Shown here piece after piece: positions 6,827-7,481 of a DNA stretch of 7,481 nt. This DNA comes from Flammeovirgaceae bacterium UBA2338 (lineage in GTDB: Bacteria; Bacteroidota; Bacteroidia; Cytophagales; Cyclobacteriaceae): positions 1 through 7,481 of the forward strand of contig DDUM01000065.1 of the NCBI GenBank assembly GCA_002344795.1. The letters run 5' to 3'. The notes under the pieces were generated by a model. It did no database searches. It saw nothing but the letters and a program-made list of their open reading frames with translations, and had not been told where the DNA came from. The translations under genes and the position numbers were made by a program. Position 1 is the first letter of the stretch. Each line of letters starts with the position of its first letter.

Positions 6827-7021
6827 TTAACGCATTGCTGATAAAACAAAACCACTATCAATAGCATCATAAACAGTGGATTTACAATCATCCAATGCAC
6901 AAACCAGTTTACGTTCGACTTCTCGAACTTTCTTCAACTTGAAACTCTCACTAAAGTACTAGCTAAAGTACTGGCTAATTTTCTTGGTTGACTTTATCCT
7001 AAATACTTCTGGTTTAAACAT
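6827..7021 (-). pseudogene. Decayed transposase-like helix-turn-helix ORF (IS3 OrfA-like)
   Basis: From ATG at 7021 the minus strand reads MFKPEVFRIKSTKKISQYFS, then a TAG (6961-6959), then YFSESFKLKKVREVERKL and a further 26 residues to TAA at 6829-6827. The block YFSESFKLKKVREVERK is the characteristic opening of Bacteroidota helix-turn-helix transposase subunits (IS3 OrfA/HTH_29-like), which normally continue into a second helix followed by a WIxKY-like end. Here the part after KL does not resemble that pattern well (only STVYDAI is suggestive), so more frameshifts or divergence are likely. The stop lies within a 12-bp in-frame tandem duplication. A good promoter-like element remains just upstream. 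No partner orfB or terminal inverted repeats were found. Confidence 0.55.
6953..6976 (-). repeat. 12-bp in-frame tandem duplication inside the HTH remnant
   Basis: On the plus strand AAAGTACTAGCT (6953-6964) is followed directly by AAAGTACTGGCT (6965-6976), differing at one base. On the coding (minus) strand the units encode SQYF and S-stop-YF. The single difference turns CAG (Gln) into TAG (stop), so removing one unit restores an uninterrupted KKISQYFSESFKLKK. Confidence 0.8.
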
Positions 7022-7025
7022 TTTT

Positions 7026-7054
7026 TAAAGTTATAAACCTCCAAAAACGGTCAA
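7026..7054 (-). promoter_or_regulatory. Promoter-like element upstream of the HTH remnant
   Basis: On the minus strand TTG (7054-7052) is followed after 18 bases by TAACTTTA (7033-7026), which matches TAnnTTTG at seven of eight positions. The remnant's ATG lies four A residues downstream. Spacing and position fit a Bacteroidota promoter giving a nearly leaderless transcript. Confidence 0.4.
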
Positions 7055-7075
7055 CTTATTTCAGTACCCTACATG

Positions 7076-7137
7076 CCTTCGCTTTTAGCTACGGCAGGCA
7101 GGCCTTCCTTCGCTTTCAGCTGGGGCAGGCAAGCAGG
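7076..7137 (+). repeat. Two-copy 31-bp direct repeat
   Basis: CCTTCGCTTTTAGCT starts at 7076 and CCTTCGCTTTCAGCT starts 31 bases later at 7107. Each is followed two bases later by GGCAGGCA. Only three of the first 25 positions differ. The GC-rich repeat stands out in an AT-rich region and runs straight into the heptanucleotide units at 7137. TGCCT (7074-7078) and AGGCA (7096-7100) could pair across a 17-base loop in the first copy. Confidence 0.75.
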
Positions 7138-7157
7138 TTTCAGGTTTCAAGTTACCA
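7137..7157 (+). repeat. Second site of the GTTNCAR/GTTACCR heptanucleotide family
   Basis: Three in-phase 7-mers, GTTTCAG, GTTTCAA and GTTACCA, repeat unit types seen at 1556-1590. The two sites are more than 5.5 kb apart, so this is a dispersed repeat family rather than one local expansion. Confidence 0.7.
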
Positions 7158-7209
7158 GCAATCGATTGAGACAATCATCAATACATGTTAAACATTAAAA
7201 TAAAAAAAT

Positions 7210-7452
7210 ATGAATATTATTGAAAGGGTGAAGGCACCAACGCCTAAATTTTTCAAGGTGCTCAGGACGATAGGGTTATCCGTAATAGCAGCTGGTGGTG
7301 TGCTGATGACGGCACCAGTGAGCCTACCGGCAGGGGTCATCAGTCTGGCGGGTTATCTGACCGTAGCAGGTACTGTAATGACTGCGGTAAGTCAGACTGC
7401 CGTAGAAAATCCTGTAGCCAGGAAGCAAAAACGGAAAAGCCGTGTTCAATGA
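7210..7452 (+). CDS. Small two-helix membrane protein of unknown function
   Basis: An 80 aa protein with a basic, Pro-containing N-terminus (MNIIERVKAPTPKFFK), two hydrophobic Gly/Ala-rich stretches at about residues 21-42 and 43-65 separated by a SLPAG turn, and a strongly basic tail (RKQKRKSR). The layout is that of a small inner-membrane hairpin with both ends in the cytoplasm, similar to holins or other phage-derived membrane proteins, but no specific family is confirmed. The ATG is preceded by a very A-rich leader (AAAATAAAAAAAT), a usual Bacteroidota start context. Codon use looks normal and GC is higher than in the AT-rich flank, so it is probably a real gene. A possible next ORF overlaps its 3' end, which suggests translational coupling. 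Confidence 0.65.
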   Translation: MNIIERVKAPTPKFFKVLRTIGLSVIAAGGVLMTAPVSLPAGVISLAGYLTVAGTVMTAVSQTAVENPVARKQKRKSRVQ

Positions 7453-7481
7453 TCACAGCATCACCGTAGCCGGGACAGCCA
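7442..7481 (+). CDS. Possible start of an overlapping downstream ORF (partial)
   Basis: A frame that first opens at 7418 reads from GTG 7442 to the edge as MFNDHSITVAGTA. It would overlap the end of the 80 aa gene by 11 bases. The alternative ATG at 7449 in another frame stops after six codons. The residues ITVAGTA resemble the start of a membrane helix, but 13 codons are too few to identify anything. Confidence 0.3.
   Translation, partial: MFNDHSITVAGTA

Larger units (their letters stand above)
6526..7209. other. AT-rich 684-bp region without an intact gene
   Basis: No complete coding sequence is visible here. Bases 6526-6682 are very AT-rich and show nothing beyond a weak inverted repeat (AATAGCT 6626-6632 with AGCTATT 6651-6657). 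The remainder holds two apparent gene remnants of mobile elements, a promoter-like element, a 31-bp direct repeat and three heptanucleotide units, each listed separately. The composition and debris suggest a past insertion site next to the polysaccharide gene. Confidence 0.7.

Noticed and set aside
6913..6928. Hairpin GTTCGA-CTTC-TCGAAC as a terminator
   Set aside because: The stem is short, no T run follows on either strand, and it falls inside the coding part of the HTH remnant.
6935..6946. Minus-strand GTTTCAA-like heptamer units (CAACTTGAAACT on plus)
   Set aside because: These bases encode the conserved SFKLK of the helix-turn-helix remnant, so the similarity to the heptamer repeat is coincidental.
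6987..7055. GTTGAC (6987-6992) and GTCAAC (7050-7055) as inverted ends of an insertion sequence
   Set aside because: Six bases is within chance expectation, and the copies lie on the same side of and within the remnant rather than flanking it.
1..7481. CRISPR array, tRNA, rRNA or riboswitch
   Set aside because: The only regular repeats are 7-bp tandem units without spacers, and no tRNA cloverleaf or known riboswitch core was recognised by eye on either strand. A covariance-model scan would be needed to exclude weak RNAs.

Overview
The window looks like chromosomal DNA of a Bacteroidota bacterium, possibly Cytophagales; that order is an inference. Evidence for the phylum: start sites preceded by A-rich leaders rather than clear Shine-Dalgarno sequences, TAnnTTTG-like -7 boxes, a DUF6089-like outer-membrane protein, a long (403 aa) SucC without SucD beside it, and moderate-to-low GC with AT-rich intergenic DNA.

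Layout. Bases 2-103 hold the C-terminal end of a DinB-like protein. Next is mtaB (195-1505, +), a tRNA methylthiotransferase. It converges on a lolD-like ABC ATPase (1635-2285, -), and the whole gap between them is an array of degenerate 7-bp repeats. lolD and sucC (2455-3666, +) are divergent, and their shared upstream region carries a strong 29-bp imperfect palindrome (2380-2408). A secreted outer-membrane beta-barrel protein follows (3723-4613, +). It ends one base from the stop of a large membrane-bound nucleotide-sugar 4,6-dehydratase of the WbpM/CapD type (4615-6525, -), which appears to start at TTG.

Bases 6526-7209 contain no intact gene. They are AT-rich and appear to be a graveyard of mobile DNA. 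There is a frameshifted C-terminal fragment of a tyrosine recombinase (about 6683-6761, +). There is also a decayed transposase-like helix-turn-helix ORF (6827-7021, -) that still has its promoter but is interrupted by a stop lying in a 12-bp in-frame tandem duplication. Beyond these are a 31-bp direct repeat and a second short cluster of the same 7-bp repeat family seen at 1517-1635. The right end has a small two-helix membrane protein (7210-7452, +) and the possible start of an overlapping next ORF that leaves the window.

The intact genes are mostly unrelated housekeeping or envelope genes (tRNA modification, lipoprotein or ABC export, TCA cycle, outer membrane, surface polysaccharide) and do not form one pathway. 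I do not see a complete new defence or mobile system. The most notable signals are the heptanucleotide repeat family, the sucC/lolD palindrome, the two decayed mobile-element genes and the small membrane-protein pair at the right edge.
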